Of a stretch of DNA of 64,000 bases, positions 18,482 through 28,402 are shown one piece after another; position 1 is the first letter of the stretch, and each line of letters starts with the position of its first letter. A model generated the notes under the pieces. It saw only the letters and a program-made list of their open reading frames with translations, was not told the DNA's origin and searched no databases. A program made the translations under genes and the position numbers. Origin of the DNA: Colwellia sp. MB02u-6 (lineage in GTDB: Bacteria; Pseudomonadota; Gammaproteobacteria; Enterobacterales; Alteromonadaceae); contig NZ_JACGVG010000028.1 of the NCBI RefSeq assembly GCF_014077095.1, positions 173,449 to 237,448 of the forward strand, written 5' to 3'.

Positions 18482-19474
18482 TTATTGATTTTTTTGTTCA
18501 ACGACAACGCTGATATCGGCGAGTAATTTTTCACTTAAAAACTGCCGGTTAACTTGTACTAATGTCTTTAACTTGATATTAGCGGCTTGGACTAAGTTGT
18601 ACACCTGCCATAACTGTTGTTTATTGATGACACTTTTTTGTTGGTTTTCATACCCTGCTGTTGGCCAGCCCCATTGATTACGCATCAAATTAACTAAAAC
18701 TTTTTCCAACCAACGAAAGCCATCATGACGTTCAACCAATAAGGTTAATATCTCTGTACGGTATTGATGAGCGCTTAAATAATCTTTGACCTTATCACGA
18801 AACGCAGTAAACGCAACAGCAGTTGCTTCGTCTGTTAATTCGCTAAGATGGCTAAGGTTTACAAAAGCATCATTACCCTGTTTTTTATATTCAGCCAAAA
18901 GTTTTTTGCCCACCGGTGGGCGTATTTCAAATTTTTGACAACGACTGATAATAGTGGGTAACAACACATCACTGCTATGCGTTGTTAACATAATAAAACT
19001 TTGAGATGTTGGCTCTTCTAAAGTTTTTAATAACGCATTAGCTGCTGATACTGTCATGGTGTCAGCATGATTGACTAAGGCTGTTTTTGCGATGCCGATA
19101 TGAGCGGTTTTCTCAAAAAATTGGCTCAGTTTCCGTATTGCATCTACGCCAATAGTATTTTTTTCATTAACAATAGTCAGATGATCCGGATAACTGTCAT
19201 TTGCAAACAACTTGCAAGTTTTACAATAACCACAAGGCTGAAAAATAAACGGCGGCACACTTGTCGTTTCTTCGCTTACTTGGCTTAAGTTTTCTTCTGT
19301 TTCTTGTTGTCTATTTTGTGTTAGGTCTTGGCACAGCAGCACGTTAATCAGCCAGTGCGCTATTGCTTCTTGACCCGCGCCATCAACACCAGAAAATAAT
19401 AAGGCATGAGGAAGTTTATTGTCGCGAATTTGTCGAGACAATTGCTGCTGAAGCGCCAATAACCAAGTTTTCAT
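18482..19474 (-). CDS. holB: DNA polymerase III delta-prime subunit
   Basis: Clamp-loader subunit, 330 residues. The RFC/AAA+ fold is recognisable: LPHALLFSGVDGAGQEAIAHWL (degenerate P-loop), a zinc-binding cysteine cluster (CGYCKTCKLF near residue 82), TIGVDAIRKLSQF, and the SRC motif (IISRCQKFEI near 170). Starts 3 bases after the tmk stop, so translation is coupled. Confidence 0.95.
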   Translation of the reverse strand: MKTWLLALQQQLSRQIRDNKLPHALLFSGVDGAGQEAIAHWLINVLLCQDLTQNRQQETEENLSQVSEETTSVPPFIFQPCGYCKTCKLFANDSYPDHLTIVNEKNTIGVDAIRKLSQFFEKTAHIGIAKTALVNHADTMTVSAANALLKTLEEPTSQSFIMLTTHSSDVLLPTIISRCQKFEIRPPVGKKLLAEYKKQGNDAFVNLSHLSELTDEATAVAFTAFRDKVKDYLSAHQYRTEILTLLVERHDGFRWLEKVLVNLMRNQWGWPTAGYENQQKSVINKQQLWQVYNLVQAANIKLKTLVQVNRQFLSEKLLADISVVVEQKNQ

Positions 19475-19477
19475 CTG

Positions 19478-20113
19478 TTAGCCTTGTTTACTATTGATAA
19501 AAGCTTCGACTGCTTTGACTACAGCTTCGTGCACCAGATCCATCTCTTGGCTCGCATCTATAATATCTGTGCTGTCTGACGCTTGTGCTAAGGCTAGATA
19601 TTTGTTGCGTACGCGCTGAAAAAAATCAATTTTCTCTTGTTCAATCCGATCTAATTCGCCTCGCGCTTGTGCTCGAGCTAAGCCTAATTCTGGCGCAATA
19701 TCTAAATAAACGGTTAAGTCGGGTGTAAAGCCCTTTAAGGTAACATCAGCTATAGCATTCATTATCGCATCGTCAAATTGTCGTCCACCACCTTGATAAG
19801 CCCGTGATGATAAGTCATGTCGGTCACCAATCACCCACGTACCTTTTGCTAGGGCGGGTAAAATTCTATTAACTAGCAATTGACTACGACTGGCATACAT
19901 CAACAACAGTTCAGTTTCTTGCGTTAGCTCTTCATCGTGACTGACTGATTTTACAATATCTCGCAGAGCTTCAGCTAATGGCGTACCACCAGGCTCTCGA
20001 GTTTTTATAAAAGGGATATTATACTTATTTAACACAGCTTCAATAACGCTAATGGCTGATGACTTACCAGCGCCTTCTATGCCTTCGACGACAATAAACT
20101 TACCTTTGTTCAT
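19478..20113 (-). CDS. tmk: Thymidylate kinase
   Basis: Phosphorylates dTMP to dTDP. The P-loop GIEGAGKSS begins near residue 10, the DR(Y/H) motif appears as GDRHDLSSRAYQG, and TREPGGTP binds the nucleotide. I prefer ATG 20113 (MNKGKFIVVEG, 211 residues) to the TTG at 20128, since it has GGATGA upstream and matches the family N-terminus. It lies between mltG and holB in the conserved order. Confidence 0.95.
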   Translation of the reverse strand: MNKGKFIVVEGIEGAGKSSAISVIEAVLNKYNIPFIKTREPGGTPLAEALRDIVKSVSHDEELTQETELLLMYASRSQLLVNRILPALAKGTWVIGDRHDLSSRAYQGGGRQFDDAIMNAIADVTLKGFTPDLTVYLDIAPELGLARAQARGELDRIEQEKIDFFQRVRNKYLALAQASDSTDIIDASQEMDLVHEAVVKAVEAFINSKQG

Positions 20114-20152
20114 ACTGAAATCATCCAAAATACTTTAATTAAAATGTTAACG

Positions 20153-21190
20153 TTAGTTTTTCTTACGCTGATACTGGGTTACCGCACGGTTATGATCGGC
20201 TAGATTTTTGGAAAATATATGTTCGCCTGCGCCATTGCTGACAAAATACAAATATTCACTCAACTCTGGATTTAATGCGGCTTGCAGTGCTTGAGCACCA
20301 GGTAACGCAATGGGTGTTGGCGGTAAACCTTTTATTTTATAGGTATTGTAAGCAGTTTTTTCTCGCAAGTGAGCGTAAGTGATATCGCCTTGGTAACGCT
20401 CACCTAAACCGTAAATTACCGTTGGGTCAGTTTGTAAACGCATTTTTCTATTTAAACGGTTAACAAATACCGACGATATACGAGGGTGTTCCGTGTGTCG
20501 GCCACTTTCTTTTTCAATAATTGACGCCATGATCAGTGCTTGATATGGCGTTTTGTAGGGTAAATTTTCAGCTCTATTATGCCACTGCACTTCTAACGCG
20601 CTTTGCATTTTTTCATATGCACGTTTGATGATGCTCAAATCCGTTGTATCTTGGGTAAACGCATAAGTATCAGGAAACAGCCATCCTTCAGGATTATCTT
20701 GCTCTATGGATAATTTTTTCGCGATGGCCACTCGTGTTAAATTAGCAAGTTGATGGGTAATATGTTGATGTTGTGCTAACTGAGCTAAGACTTGCTTGAA
20801 GGTACTTCCTTCGATAAGGGTAATAGAAAATTGATGTTCTTTACCTGACACCACCAAATTAAGCAGTTCTATCGTACTTATGTTTGCCTGTACTTGATAG
20901 GTTCCTGATTTTATTTTGCTATCTTGAGGATTAAATTTCACATAACTGCGTAGCCAAAAACGCTCTTGCAACCAGCCTTTCTCAACCAACTGCTTGGAAA
21001 AAGCATTAAATGAAGTACCGTGCTTAATCGTTAAAAACTCAGTTTTTTTAATCGCTAGCGGCTGCTTAATTTTCATTTCTGACGTTATTATAATGCCAAC
21101 AACAGCCAAAATACTTAACAGTACACAAACCGCTAAAGTCATTAATGTTCTTTTAACCAACAACGATAGGCTTAAAAAAAATTTTTTCAT
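20153..21190 (-). CDS. mltG: Endolytic murein transglycosylase MltG
   Basis: Inner-membrane enzyme that cuts nascent glycan strands and sets their length. 345 residues: one membrane helix at ~15-35, a LysM-like region, then the YceG catalytic domain with the Glu-containing motif ASIIEKESGR near residue 222 and TDPTVIYGLGERY near 255. Also named yceG. It follows pabC by 9 bases and precedes tmk, the standard order. Confidence 0.95.
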   Translation of the reverse strand: MKKFFLSLSLLVKRTLMTLAVCVLLSILAVVGIIITSEMKIKQPLAIKKTEFLTIKHGTSFNAFSKQLVEKGWLQERFWLRSYVKFNPQDSKIKSGTYQVQANISTIELLNLVVSGKEHQFSITLIEGSTFKQVLAQLAQHQHITHQLANLTRVAIAKKLSIEQDNPEGWLFPDTYAFTQDTTDLSIIKRAYEKMQSALEVQWHNRAENLPYKTPYQALIMASIIEKESGRHTEHPRISSVFVNRLNRKMRLQTDPTVIYGLGERYQGDITYAHLREKTAYNTYKIKGLPPTPIALPGAQALQAALNPELSEYLYFVSNGAGEHIFSKNLADHNRAVTQYQRKKN

Positions 21191-21199
21191 TTTTGTATC

Positions 21200-22003
21200 T
21201 TAGCTTTCAACGTTAAGGCATTGGCTTTGTATGCTTTTAACGTGTGAAATATCCAATTGTTGACCATTAAAAATCTTAACCGGCACTATACCTAAAATGG
21301 CGTTACTAATAAACATCGCATCGATATTATCTAATTGAGCCAGTGGATAATTATCTTGTTGAATATTTGAATTATTTAACAATATTTTCGCCCGCATTAA
21401 GCCAGCGACACCGGCAGTGGTTAATATCGGTGTTTGCCATTGCCCCGCTTTTAACCAAAAGACATTAGCACTACAACATTCAATAACACTGCCATTAATA
21501 TCACTAGCAACTATATCATCCTCTGTGCGTCTATCTAGTTCGGCTCTTAACATAACTTGCTCTAAACGGTTTAAGTGTTTTAAACCAGCCAACATAGGAT
21601 TAATACCTAGCTTTTGCTCACTGATCCCTACGCAAATCCCTTGCTTTTGCCACTGAGGATAAAATTTAGGATAATCACTAACGGAAATAATTACCCTAGC
21701 TTGCTCTGCACCAAGGCGCGAATAGCCACGGCCGCCGCTGCCACAGGTAATAATAACTTTGACAATGCCGAGCTTAATTCCTACGCTGATTTTTATTATA
21801 CTTTCTTCTAGCGCAGGTAATGCTAATTTAGGTAAGCCTAGTTGCTGACTTTGTTGTGCCAAACGATTGAGGTGCTCTGGCAACATAGCCACTTTACCAT
21901 CAGTAATCAAAGCGGTGGTAAAACAACCATCACCATAAGCTAAGCCACGATCATCAATTGATATCGAATTAGCTATTTTTCCGTCTACAAAACTTAATAT
22001 CAT
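21200..22003 (-). CDS. pabC: Aminodeoxychorismate lyase
   Basis: PLP enzyme that makes 4-aminobenzoate for folate. Fold-type IV signatures are DRGLAYGDGCFTTALI, CGSGGRGYS near residue 87 and LKHLNRLEQVMLRAE near 130, including the PLP lysine. I chose ATG 22003 (MILSFVDGK) by alignment with E. coli PabC; an in-frame ATG at 22012 is possible. The longer frame to 22030 would read through the terminator stem of fabF, so it is rejected. Confidence 0.94.
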   Translation of the reverse strand: MILSFVDGKIANSISIDDRGLAYGDGCFTTALITDGKVAMLPEHLNRLAQQSQQLGLPKLALPALEESIIKISVGIKLGIVKVIITCGSGGRGYSRLGAEQARVIISVSDYPKFYPQWQKQGICVGISEQKLGINPMLAGLKHLNRLEQVMLRAELDRRTEDDIVASDINGSVIECCSANVFWLKAGQWQTPILTTAGVAGLMRAKILLNNSNIQQDNYPLAQLDNIDAMFISNAILGIVPVKIFNGQQLDISHVKSIQSQCLNVES

Positions 22004-22006
22004 AAT

Positions 22007-22044
22007 TGCCATAAAAAAGCCTGAATACACCAGTATTCAGGCTT
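22007..22044 (-). terminator. Terminator after fabF abutting the pabC start
   Basis: A 12-bp perfect stem (AAGCCTGAATAC / GTATTCAGGCTT, 22017-22044) with loop ACCA is followed on the minus strand by T6 running straight into the ATG at 22012. It should end most fabF transcripts and partly uncouple pabC-mltG-tmk-holB from fabF. Confidence 0.85.
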
Positions 22045-22121
22045 AAGCTTTTAAATTCAAGCGCTATTAAAATTAAAAGTACATTTGATGTAATAACCTG
22101 ACTTTCAATCTCTACAGTTAA

Positions 22122-23354
22122 CTAAATTCTTTTAAAGATCAACGAGCCATTTGTACCACCAAAACCAAATGAGTTACACAACACGTAGTCTAAATTAGCA
22201 TCTCGTGCAGTATGCGCAACATAATCAAGATCACAGCCCTCATCAGGGTTATCTAAATTAATGGTTGGTGGCACCGCATTATTAACTAATGCTTGAATGC
22301 TGAAAATTGCTTCAACAGCACCGGCAGCACCAAGTAAATGCCCTGTCATGGACTTAGTTGACCCGACCATGACATCAAAAGCTGACGTACCAAATACAGA
22401 TTTAATCGCATTGGTTTCGGCAATGTCGCCGGTCGGTGTTGAAGTGCCATGAGCATTAATATAACCAATTTTAGCAATATCAACTTTCGCATCATTGATG
22501 GCATTTTTCATTGCTAAAGCCGCACCTGCACCATCAGCCGGCGGTGAGGTCATATGATATGCATCACCACTCATGCCAAAACCTGCTAATTCAGCATAAA
22601 TTTTTGCGCCACGGGCTTTCGCATGCTCATACTCTTCAAGTACAAGTACACCCGCACCATCGCCCAAAACAAAACCGTCGCGGTCTTTATCCCATGGGCG
22701 TGAAGCTTGTTGCGGTGCATCATTTCGCGTTGACATAGCACGTGCAGCACCAAATCCCCCTAGACCTAATGTGGTTGATGCTTTTTCTGCACCACCAGCA
22801 ACCATAGCATCAGCATCACCGTAGGCTATCATACGGGCTGCATGGCCAATATTATGTACACCACTAGTACAGGCGGTAACAATCGAAATATTGGGGCCTT
22901 TCAAGCCAAACATAATGGATAAATGACCAGCAATCATGTTGATAATGGTAGAAGGTACAAAAAATGGTGACAATTTACGTGGACCATTATTTAATAATTT
23001 AGCATGATTTTCTTCAATAAGACCTAAGCCACCAATGCCTGAGCCAATAGCTACACCTATACGTGGGGCATTTTCTTCGTTAATTTCTATACCAGAATCT
23101 TTAACGGCTTGCACACCAGCAGCAACCCCATATTGAATAAATAAATCCATTTTTCTGGCATCTTTACGAGCCATATAGTCTTCTGCATCGAACCCTTTAA
23201 CTAAACCGGCAAAACGTGTTGGATACTCAGTAGTATCAAAATGCGTAATGTCAGCAATACCACTTTTACCAAGTAGTAGATTTGTCCAGGTTGATTCAGG
23301 GCTGTTGCCTAGAGGGCTAAGCATGCCAAGACCGGTTACTACAACGCGTCTCAT
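22122..23354 (-). CDS. fabF: 3-oxoacyl-[ACP] synthase II
   Basis: Elongating condensing enzyme of type II fatty-acid synthesis. 410 residues. The Cys-His-His triad lies in [23 protein letters not shown] and [14 protein letters not shown]. FabF is the form that elongates palmitoleate to cis-vaccenate in the cold, which would suit a psychrophile, though cold regulation is not visible here. It follows acpP after a terminator. Confidence 0.97.
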   Translation of the reverse strand: MRRVVVTGLGMLSPLGNSPESTWTNLLLGKSGIADITHFDTTEYPTRFAGLVKGFDAEDYMARKDARKMDLFIQYGVAAGVQAVKDSGIEINEENAPRIGVAIGSGIGGLGLIEENHAKLLNNGPRKLSPFFVPSTIINMIAGHLSIMFGLKGPNISIVTACTSGVHNIGHAARMIAYGDADAMVAGGAEKASTTLGLGGFGAARAMSTRNDAPQQASRPWDKDRDGFVLGDGAGVLVLEEYEHAKARGAKIYAELAGFGMSGDAYHMTSPPADGAGAALAMKNAINDAKVDIAKIGYINAHGTSTPTGDIAETNAIKSVFGTSAFDVMVGSTKSMTGHLLGAAGAVEAIFSIQALVNNAVPPTINLDNPDEGCDLDYVAHTARDANLDYVLCNSFGFGGTNGSLIFKRI

Positions 23355-23465
23355 GAGATGTGCTGCCTCCGATAGAATTGAATAAAAGCGGGAGTTTAAT
23401 TTCAGCTCACTTAGCGCTTAATTTCACTTAAGTTAAGTATTTGCTGCAAATATTTTCAAACTATA

Positions 23466-23497
23466 AAAACAAATCAGGCGGTAATTAAACCGCCTGA
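23466..23497 (-). terminator. Terminator after acpP
   Basis: A 9-bp perfect stem (TCAGGCGGT / ACCGCCTGA, 23474-23497) with loop AATTAA is followed on the minus strand by a T-rich stretch (TTTGTTTTTA). It lies 22 bases past the acpP stop. Confidence 0.75.
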
Positions 23498-23519
23498 AAT
23501 TAATCACATTCGTTTATTA

Positions 23520-23753
23520 TTACTGGTTAGCAGTAACGTAATCGATTGCGGCTTGAACAGTTGTAATTTTTTCAGCTTCTTCATCTGGAATTTCAGTATC
23601 GAATTCTTCTTCTAATGCCATTACTAATTCAACAGTGTCTAGAGAATCTGCACCTAAGTCGTCAACAAAAGAAGCTTCAACTTTAACTTCGTCTTCGCTT
23701 ACACCAAGTTGCTCAATAGTAATTTTTTTTACGCGTTCTTCAATAGTGCTCAT
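23520..23753 (-). CDS. acpP: Acyl carrier protein
   Basis: Carries growing acyl chains on 4'-phosphopantetheine. 77 residues, highly acidic. The attachment site is Ser37 in [13 protein letters not shown], as in E. coli (Ser36 of the mature protein). It lies between fabG and fabF. Confidence 0.98.
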   Translation of the reverse strand: MSTIEERVKKITIEQLGVSEDEVKVEASFVDDLGADSLDTVELVMALEEEFDTEIPDEEAEKITTVQAAIDYVTANQ

Positions 23754-23917
23754 TTTTCTTCCTTTACTAGAAAATACAATTTTTCAGAATTGTATGTAGT
23801 TTATTCGTCAAAAGCCGACCATGCAAGCTTCTAATTTTACTTTTTTGCTGGTCTAATCTGTTGACAGTATATAATTTGTTCGAATCTAACATAAAATCGC
23901 CAAAAAGCAAACTTGTG

Positions 23918-24652
23918 TTAAACCATGTACATGCCACCATTTACGTGTAATGTTTCACCCGTAATATACGCCGCGCCATCAGATGCTAAGAAAGCAACAG
24001 CGTTAGCAATTTCTTCCGGCTTACCTAAGCGGTTGGCCGGTACTTGAGCAAAAATGCCTTCTTTTTGCTCATCCGTTAATGTTTGGGTCATATCTGTATC
24101 AATAAAACCAGGTGAAACTGTATTAACGGTTATGCCACGAGAAGCAACTTCACGTGCTAAAGATTTCGTAAAGCCGATTAATCCAGCTTTCGCAGTCGCA
24201 TAGTTAACCTGACCCGCGTTGCCCATTGTACCCACAACCGAGCCAATATTAATGATGCGGCCATGGCGCTTTTTCATCATCGCGCGTAATACCGCTTTGC
24301 TGATTTTAAAAACCGATGTTAGATTGGTATCTATAATATCATTCCATTCATCATCTTTCATTCGCATTAGTAAATTGTCACGCGTAATACCGGCATTGTT
24401 GACTAAAACATCAACTGACCCATGTTTTTCTTTGATTAAATCAAACATAGCGCTGATTGAAGCATCGTCAGTGACATTTAAGACCAAACCTTGGCCTTCA
24501 CCTAAATACTCACTGATATTAGCCGCACCGTGTTCAGAGGTTGCCGTACCAATAACATTACCACCTAAAGCTTTAAGTTGTGTTGCAATAGCTTTACCTA
24601 TACCACGACTTGCGCCCGTCACTAAAATGACTTTACCGTCTAATGAAAACAT
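23918..24652 (-). CDS. fabG: 3-oxoacyl-[ACP] reductase
   Basis: NADPH-dependent short-chain dehydrogenase reducing 3-oxoacyl-ACP. 244 residues. Cofactor motif TGASRGIGKAIA at residue ~12, NNAGIT near 87, and the Ser-Tyr-Lys catalytic group in NIGSVVGTMGNAGQVNYATAKAG-type sequence (Tyr-x-x-x-Lys as YATAK). Six bases downstream of fabD, so co-transcribed. Confidence 0.97.
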   Translation of the reverse strand: MFSLDGKVILVTGASRGIGKAIATQLKALGGNVIGTATSEHGAANISEYLGEGQGLVLNVTDDASISAMFDLIKEKHGSVDVLVNNAGITRDNLLMRMKDDEWNDIIDTNLTSVFKISKAVLRAMMKKRHGRIINIGSVVGTMGNAGQVNYATAKAGLIGFTKSLAREVASRGITVNTVSPGFIDTDMTQTLTDEQKEGIFAQVPANRLGKPEEIANAVAFLASDGAAYITGETLHVNGGMYMV

Positions 24653-24658
24653 ATAATT

Positions 24659-25594
24659 TTACTCTACTGATTCTAATGCTTTGGTTAACGACGTACTGTC
24701 ATTAACAGATTGACAACTGATGGTTTTATCTATGCGTTTTAACAAGCCCTGTAATACTTTACCCGGTCCTGCTTCGATCGCAATTTCAATACCCTGTTGC
24801 GCTAAATACTGAATAGTTTCTGTCCAACGAACTGGGCTATATAATTGCTTAATAAGTGCTATTTTAATAGCTTCAACCGAGTTTTCAGCGGCAACATCAA
24901 CATTGTTAACCACTGGTATAGTCGGTTCATTAAAGCTAACATAGTTAAATTCTTCTGCTAACTTTTCTGCCGCATCTTTCATTAATGCACAATGCGATGG
25001 TACGCTTACCGGTAGAGGTAACACGCGCTTTGCACCGGCTGCTTTACATAATAGACCTGCTCGTTCAACGGCCGCCTTATGACCAGCAATAACCACTTGC
25101 CCAGGAGAATTAAAATTCACCGCTGAAACAACGTCATCATTTGCCGCTTTTGCACAGGCATCAATAATAATTTTATCATCTAAACCAATAATGGCAGCCA
25201 TAGCACCAACGCCTTCAGGCACCGATGCTTGCATGAACTCACCACGCTTCTCTACGAGCTTAACAGCATCCGCCAACGATAACACCCCTGCGCACACTAG
25301 CGCTGAGTATTCACCTAAACTATGACCTGCTAACAGTTTAGGTGTTGTAGATGAATTAGCATGCCATACACGCCAAATGGCAACACTAGCAGTTAATAAC
25401 GCAGGTTGGGTAAAATTTGTTTGGTTTAACTTTTCAACTGGCCCTTGTTGAACCAAGTGCCATAAATTGTAACCTAGTGCTGCAGATGCTTCAGAAAAAG
25501 TACTTTGTACTACTTCATTTTCAGCAAAGTCCGCCAACATAGCTAGAGATTGTGAACCTTGACCGGGAAAGACAAACGCTAAATTATTTTGCAT
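24659..25594 (-). CDS. fabD: Malonyl-CoA:ACP transacylase
   Basis: Loads malonate onto ACP. 311 residues. N-terminal FVFPGQGSQ, the nucleophile serine in LLAGHSLGEYSAL near residue 92, and the catalytic histidine in VSVPSHCALM near 200. It directly follows plsX (117-base gap), where fabH normally stands. Confidence 0.97.
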   Translation of the reverse strand: MQNNLAFVFPGQGSQSLAMLADFAENEVVQSTFSEASAALGYNLWHLVQQGPVEKLNQTNFTQPALLTASVAIWRVWHANSSTTPKLLAGHSLGEYSALVCAGVLSLADAVKLVEKRGEFMQASVPEGVGAMAAIIGLDDKIIIDACAKAANDDVVSAVNFNSPGQVVIAGHKAAVERAGLLCKAAGAKRVLPLPVSVPSHCALMKDAAEKLAEEFNYVSFNEPTIPVVNNVDVAAENSVEAIKIALIKQLYSPVRWTETIQYLAQQGIEIAIEAGPGKVLQGLLKRIDKTISCQSVNDSTSLTKALESVE

Positions 25595-25711
25595 TATTAG
25601 ACCTAATTAAATTTAATTTTTCACTGTATCAACGTAAATCATTGCCCGATCTACGCTGCTGTAATTGCTCAAGCTTATATTTACCTGTTACACGGTATAT
25701 AACCAAAAATA

Positions 25712-26737
25712 TTATTTGTGGCATAAACTATGTTCAAGCTTATCTTTGATTTTTGTCGGTACTTGCCGATCAACCTCGGTAATAGCTTCAGTAATCGCCG
25801 TATAAAATGCTGTTACATTGGCGTTACCATGGCTTTTCACCACAATACCGCGCAATCCTATCAAACTTGCACCGTTGTACTGGTCGGGGTTCATGGGTTT
25901 AAAGAGCTTTTTTAAGGTTTTAGACAATAATTTGCCCATGATTCGCGCTAAAAAGTGTTTTTTGATAATTTCTTGTAGTTGTGTATAGACCATTTTGGCC
26001 ACACCTTCACAAGTTTTCAATGCAACATTGCCAACAAAACCGTCACAAACAATAACATCAGCTTTATTAGTAAAAATATCATTACCTTCTATAAAACCAA
26101 TATAATTAATATCATCATTGGCCTGTAAATAGCTGGCGGTTTGCTTGATATGATCACTACCTTTATTTTCTTCTTCACCCATGTTTAATAACGCGACTTT
26201 TGGATTTTCAATACCGTCAACCTCTTTTGCCATGACTGAGCCCATAATAGCAAATTGATATAATACGTTTGAGTCACAAAAAACATTCGCCCCTAAATCC
26301 AACATAAAAACATGTTGCTCAGACTTGTTGCTAGGTAATGCAGAAATTAGTGCTGGGCGCTCTACTCCAGGTAAGGTTTTTAAGACAAAGTGTGCCATTG
26401 AAAAAAGTGCCCCCGTATTACCCGCGCTCACGCAAGCTTGTGCTTGGCCCTCGTGAACCAAATCTAAGGCCTTGCGCATGGATGACTGCTTTTTATTACG
26501 CAGAGCAAAAATAGGTTTATCATTCATCTCAACAACTTGGGTTGTTGGGTATAAGATTATTCTTGGATGAGGGTAAAATTGTTTTTTTGAAAGTGTTTCA
26601 ATAATGACGGTTTCGTCACCACACAATAATAAGTGAAGATTGGGGAAATTTTCTATTGCGAGCATTGCTGCAGGAAGTGTTACGTGGGGGCCTTGATCGC
26701 CCCCCATAACATCTAACGCTATGGTTAGATTAATCAA
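25712..26737 (-). CDS. plsX: Phosphate acyltransferase PlsX
   Basis: Makes acyl-phosphate from acyl-ACP for phospholipid synthesis. 341 residues beginning IALDVMGGDQGPHVTLPAAM; also SAGNTGALFSMAHFVL near residue 101, NMGEEENKGSD near 170 and DGFVGNVALKTCEG near 227. It follows rpmF by 15 bases, the conserved pairing of a ribosomal protein with lipid genes. Confidence 0.97.
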   Translation of the reverse strand: MINLTIALDVMGGDQGPHVTLPAAMLAIENFPNLHLLLCGDETVIIETLSKKQFYPHPRIILYPTTQVVEMNDKPIFALRNKKQSSMRKALDLVHEGQAQACVSAGNTGALFSMAHFVLKTLPGVERPALISALPSNKSEQHVFMLDLGANVFCDSNVLYQFAIMGSVMAKEVDGIENPKVALLNMGEEENKGSDHIKQTASYLQANDDINYIGFIEGNDIFTNKADVIVCDGFVGNVALKTCEGVAKMVYTQLQEIIKKHFLARIMGKLLSKTLKKLFKPMNPDQYNGASLIGLRGIVVKSHGNANVTAFYTAITEAITEVDRQVPTKIKDKLEHSLCHK

Positions 26738-26752
26738 GGTAATCGTTACAGA

Positions 26753-26923
26753 TTACTTATTGATTACTTTAACACCTTTGTAAAAGCCATCAGCTGTTAC
26801 ATGGTGACGACGGTGAGTTTCACCAGATACTGGATCTGTTGATAAATGCGTTGCCGTTACTGCGTCATGTGAACGGCGCATGCCACGTCTTGAACGAGAC
26901 TTTTTGCTCTTTTGAACTGCCAT
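26753..26923 (-). CDS. rpmF: 50S ribosomal protein L32
   Basis: 56-residue basic ribosomal protein read directly from the sequence: begins [20 protein letters not shown] and ends [10 protein letters not shown] before TAA at 26753. Gammaproteobacterial type without the zinc cysteines. A GGAG-like site precedes the ATG. It lies between yceD and plsX. Confidence 0.96.
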   Translation of the reverse strand: MAVQKSKKSRSRRGMRRSHDAVTATHLSTDPVSGETHRRHHVTADGFYKGVKVINK

Positions 26924-26962
26924 TGCCTACTCCTAAAAATTTGGTTATTAGCTAAAAATTAA

Positions 26963-27475
26963 CTATTTAAGTTTTTTCAATACATCAAATGGACTCGGTT
27001 TTTCAAGCTCTTCAGGCAATTTACCCCAAACACTATCAGCCGGAGACTGACAATCTTTGATCGAATGCCTTGGAATTAATGGAATCGCGAGTAAAAACTC
27101 ATCTTCCACTAACTCAAGCAAGTTAACTTCACCATTTTCATCTAATTCAATTGCGTCATAATATGACGGCAACTCAGCTTCAGCTTCAACGTCTTTCACT
27201 GGGCTAAAAGTAAAACTTACTTCTAGTTCCAATTCGAACTCTTCAGTACATCGCTGACAAGTTAATGCAACTGTTGCCGATGAGGAACCTGATATTACTA
27301 TCAAGCCAACTTCATCCACATCAAAAGTGGCATTTACTTGGACCTGCTCAGACTGTGTTTGACACACAGCTAGCAATCTATTCATCCCAGATACTTCAAA
27401 GTATCCGTCACACACTAACTTTCGCTGTGCGCTTCTGGATGGGTCTATCGTTATCGGGAGTTTAAGATTTTTCAT
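26963..27475 (-). CDS. yceD: YceD/DUF177 protein, 23S rRNA accumulation factor
   Basis: DUF177 protein linked in E. coli to 23S rRNA processing; invariably upstream of rpmF. 170 residues from ATG 27475 (MKNLKLPITIDPSRSAQRKL), which aligns with the E. coli N-terminus; a TTG at 27499 would add eight unrelated residues and is rejected. The CQRC motif (LTCQRCTEEFELEL) and the DEFLLAIPLIPRH segment are family hallmarks. An acidic linker (SYYDAIELDENGEVNLLELVEDE-type) precedes it. Confidence 0.93.
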   Translation of the reverse strand: MKNLKLPITIDPSRSAQRKLVCDGYFEVSGMNRLLAVCQTQSEQVQVNATFDVDEVGLIVISGSSSATVALTCQRCTEEFELELEVSFTFSPVKDVEAEAELPSYYDAIELDENGEVNLLELVEDEFLLAIPLIPRHSIKDCQSPADSVWGKLPEELEKPSPFDVLKKLK

Positions 27476-27594
27476 AAGGCGCGCATAATAAGGTGCCAAT
27501 CACCTAGTGTCAAAAGAAAAATAGCTAAATGTGTTTAAAAACTCAAGATAGGCCATATATTAACAGCAATCTGTTTATATTTTGAGTGATATTA

Positions 27595-28191
27595 ATGAAA
27601 AAACTTGTTTTAGGTTCCACCTCCCCTTTTCGCAAAGAAATTTTAGCAAAACTTAATATTCCATTTGTCTGTGCTAAACCTAATATCGATGAAAGCGCAT
27701 TTGACGACGAGTCACCCGTTGAGTTAGTTGAACGTTTAGCCATTGAAAAAGCTAAAGCAGTTGCCGGCGAATTTCCTGACGCTTTAATTATAGGCTCAGA
27801 TCAGGTAGCAATGTGTGACGGTGAAATACTTGGCAAACCACATAACTTTGAAAATGCCGTTAAGCAACTAGAAAAATTTAGTAATAAAACTGTCGTTTTT
27901 TATACCGGCTTATGTGTCTATGACAGCGGTTTAGATTACACAACCGCTGTCATAGAGCCTTTTTTAGTGCATTTTAATCAGCTTTCGCTAAGCGACATTG
28001 AAAATTATCTGCACGCAGAGCAACCCTATAACTGTGCCGGCAGTTTTAAAAGTGAAGGATTAGGTATTTGTTTGTTCAAAAAGCTGGAAGGTGATGATCC
28101 CAACACTTTAATCGGTTTACCGCTTATTAAATTGGTTGAGTTATTAAAGCAACATGATGTTAATGTATTAGCTGAACAAGTCAGTGTTTAA
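27595..28191 (+). CDS. yceF: Maf-family nucleoside triphosphate pyrophosphatase (7-methyl-GTP type)
   Basis: House-cleaning pyrophosphatase that destroys modified nucleotides; the YceF subgroup prefers 7-methyl-GTP. From ATG 27595 the protein is 198 residues: LVLGSTSPFRKEIL at the start, DESAFDDESP, IIGSDQVAMCDGEILGKP near residue 68, and AGSFKSEGLGICLFKKLEGDDPNTLIGLPL-type C-terminal motifs. The GTG at 27586 is a weaker start. It is divergent from yceD, sharing the 120-base promoter gap. rluC, its usual next gene, is displaced by a 2.4-kb decayed region. Confidence 0.94.
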   Translation: MKKLVLGSTSPFRKEILAKLNIPFVCAKPNIDESAFDDESPVELVERLAIEKAKAVAGEFPDALIIGSDQVAMCDGEILGKPHNFENAVKQLEKFSNKTVVFYTGLCVYDSGLDYTTAVIEPFLVHFNQLSLSDIENYLHAEQPYNCAGSFKSEGLGICLFKKLEGDDPNTLIGLPLIKLVELLKQHDVNVLAEQVSV

Positions 28192-28402
28192 ATAAACTCA
28201 CTGTGCTGCTTAAATTAGCGCTTAATTTGACGTTGAATCGGATTAAATAGCACGGGAAAATATTATCTGTTCTAGTAACCGTTTAAGTTCTAGCATAAAT
28301 AGCTTAACTAACCAAAAGAAGTGATATATTGATTGATCAACATGGCGTGTATCTCTTTTAGTTTCCATCTACGACTTTAGTTTTCATTTACGAATTGTTT
28401 TA
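28192..28402. other. Non-coding stretch after maf
   Basis: AT-rich sequence with many stops in all frames and no strong hairpin with a T tract. It leads into the first 153-bp repeat. Confidence 0.5.
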
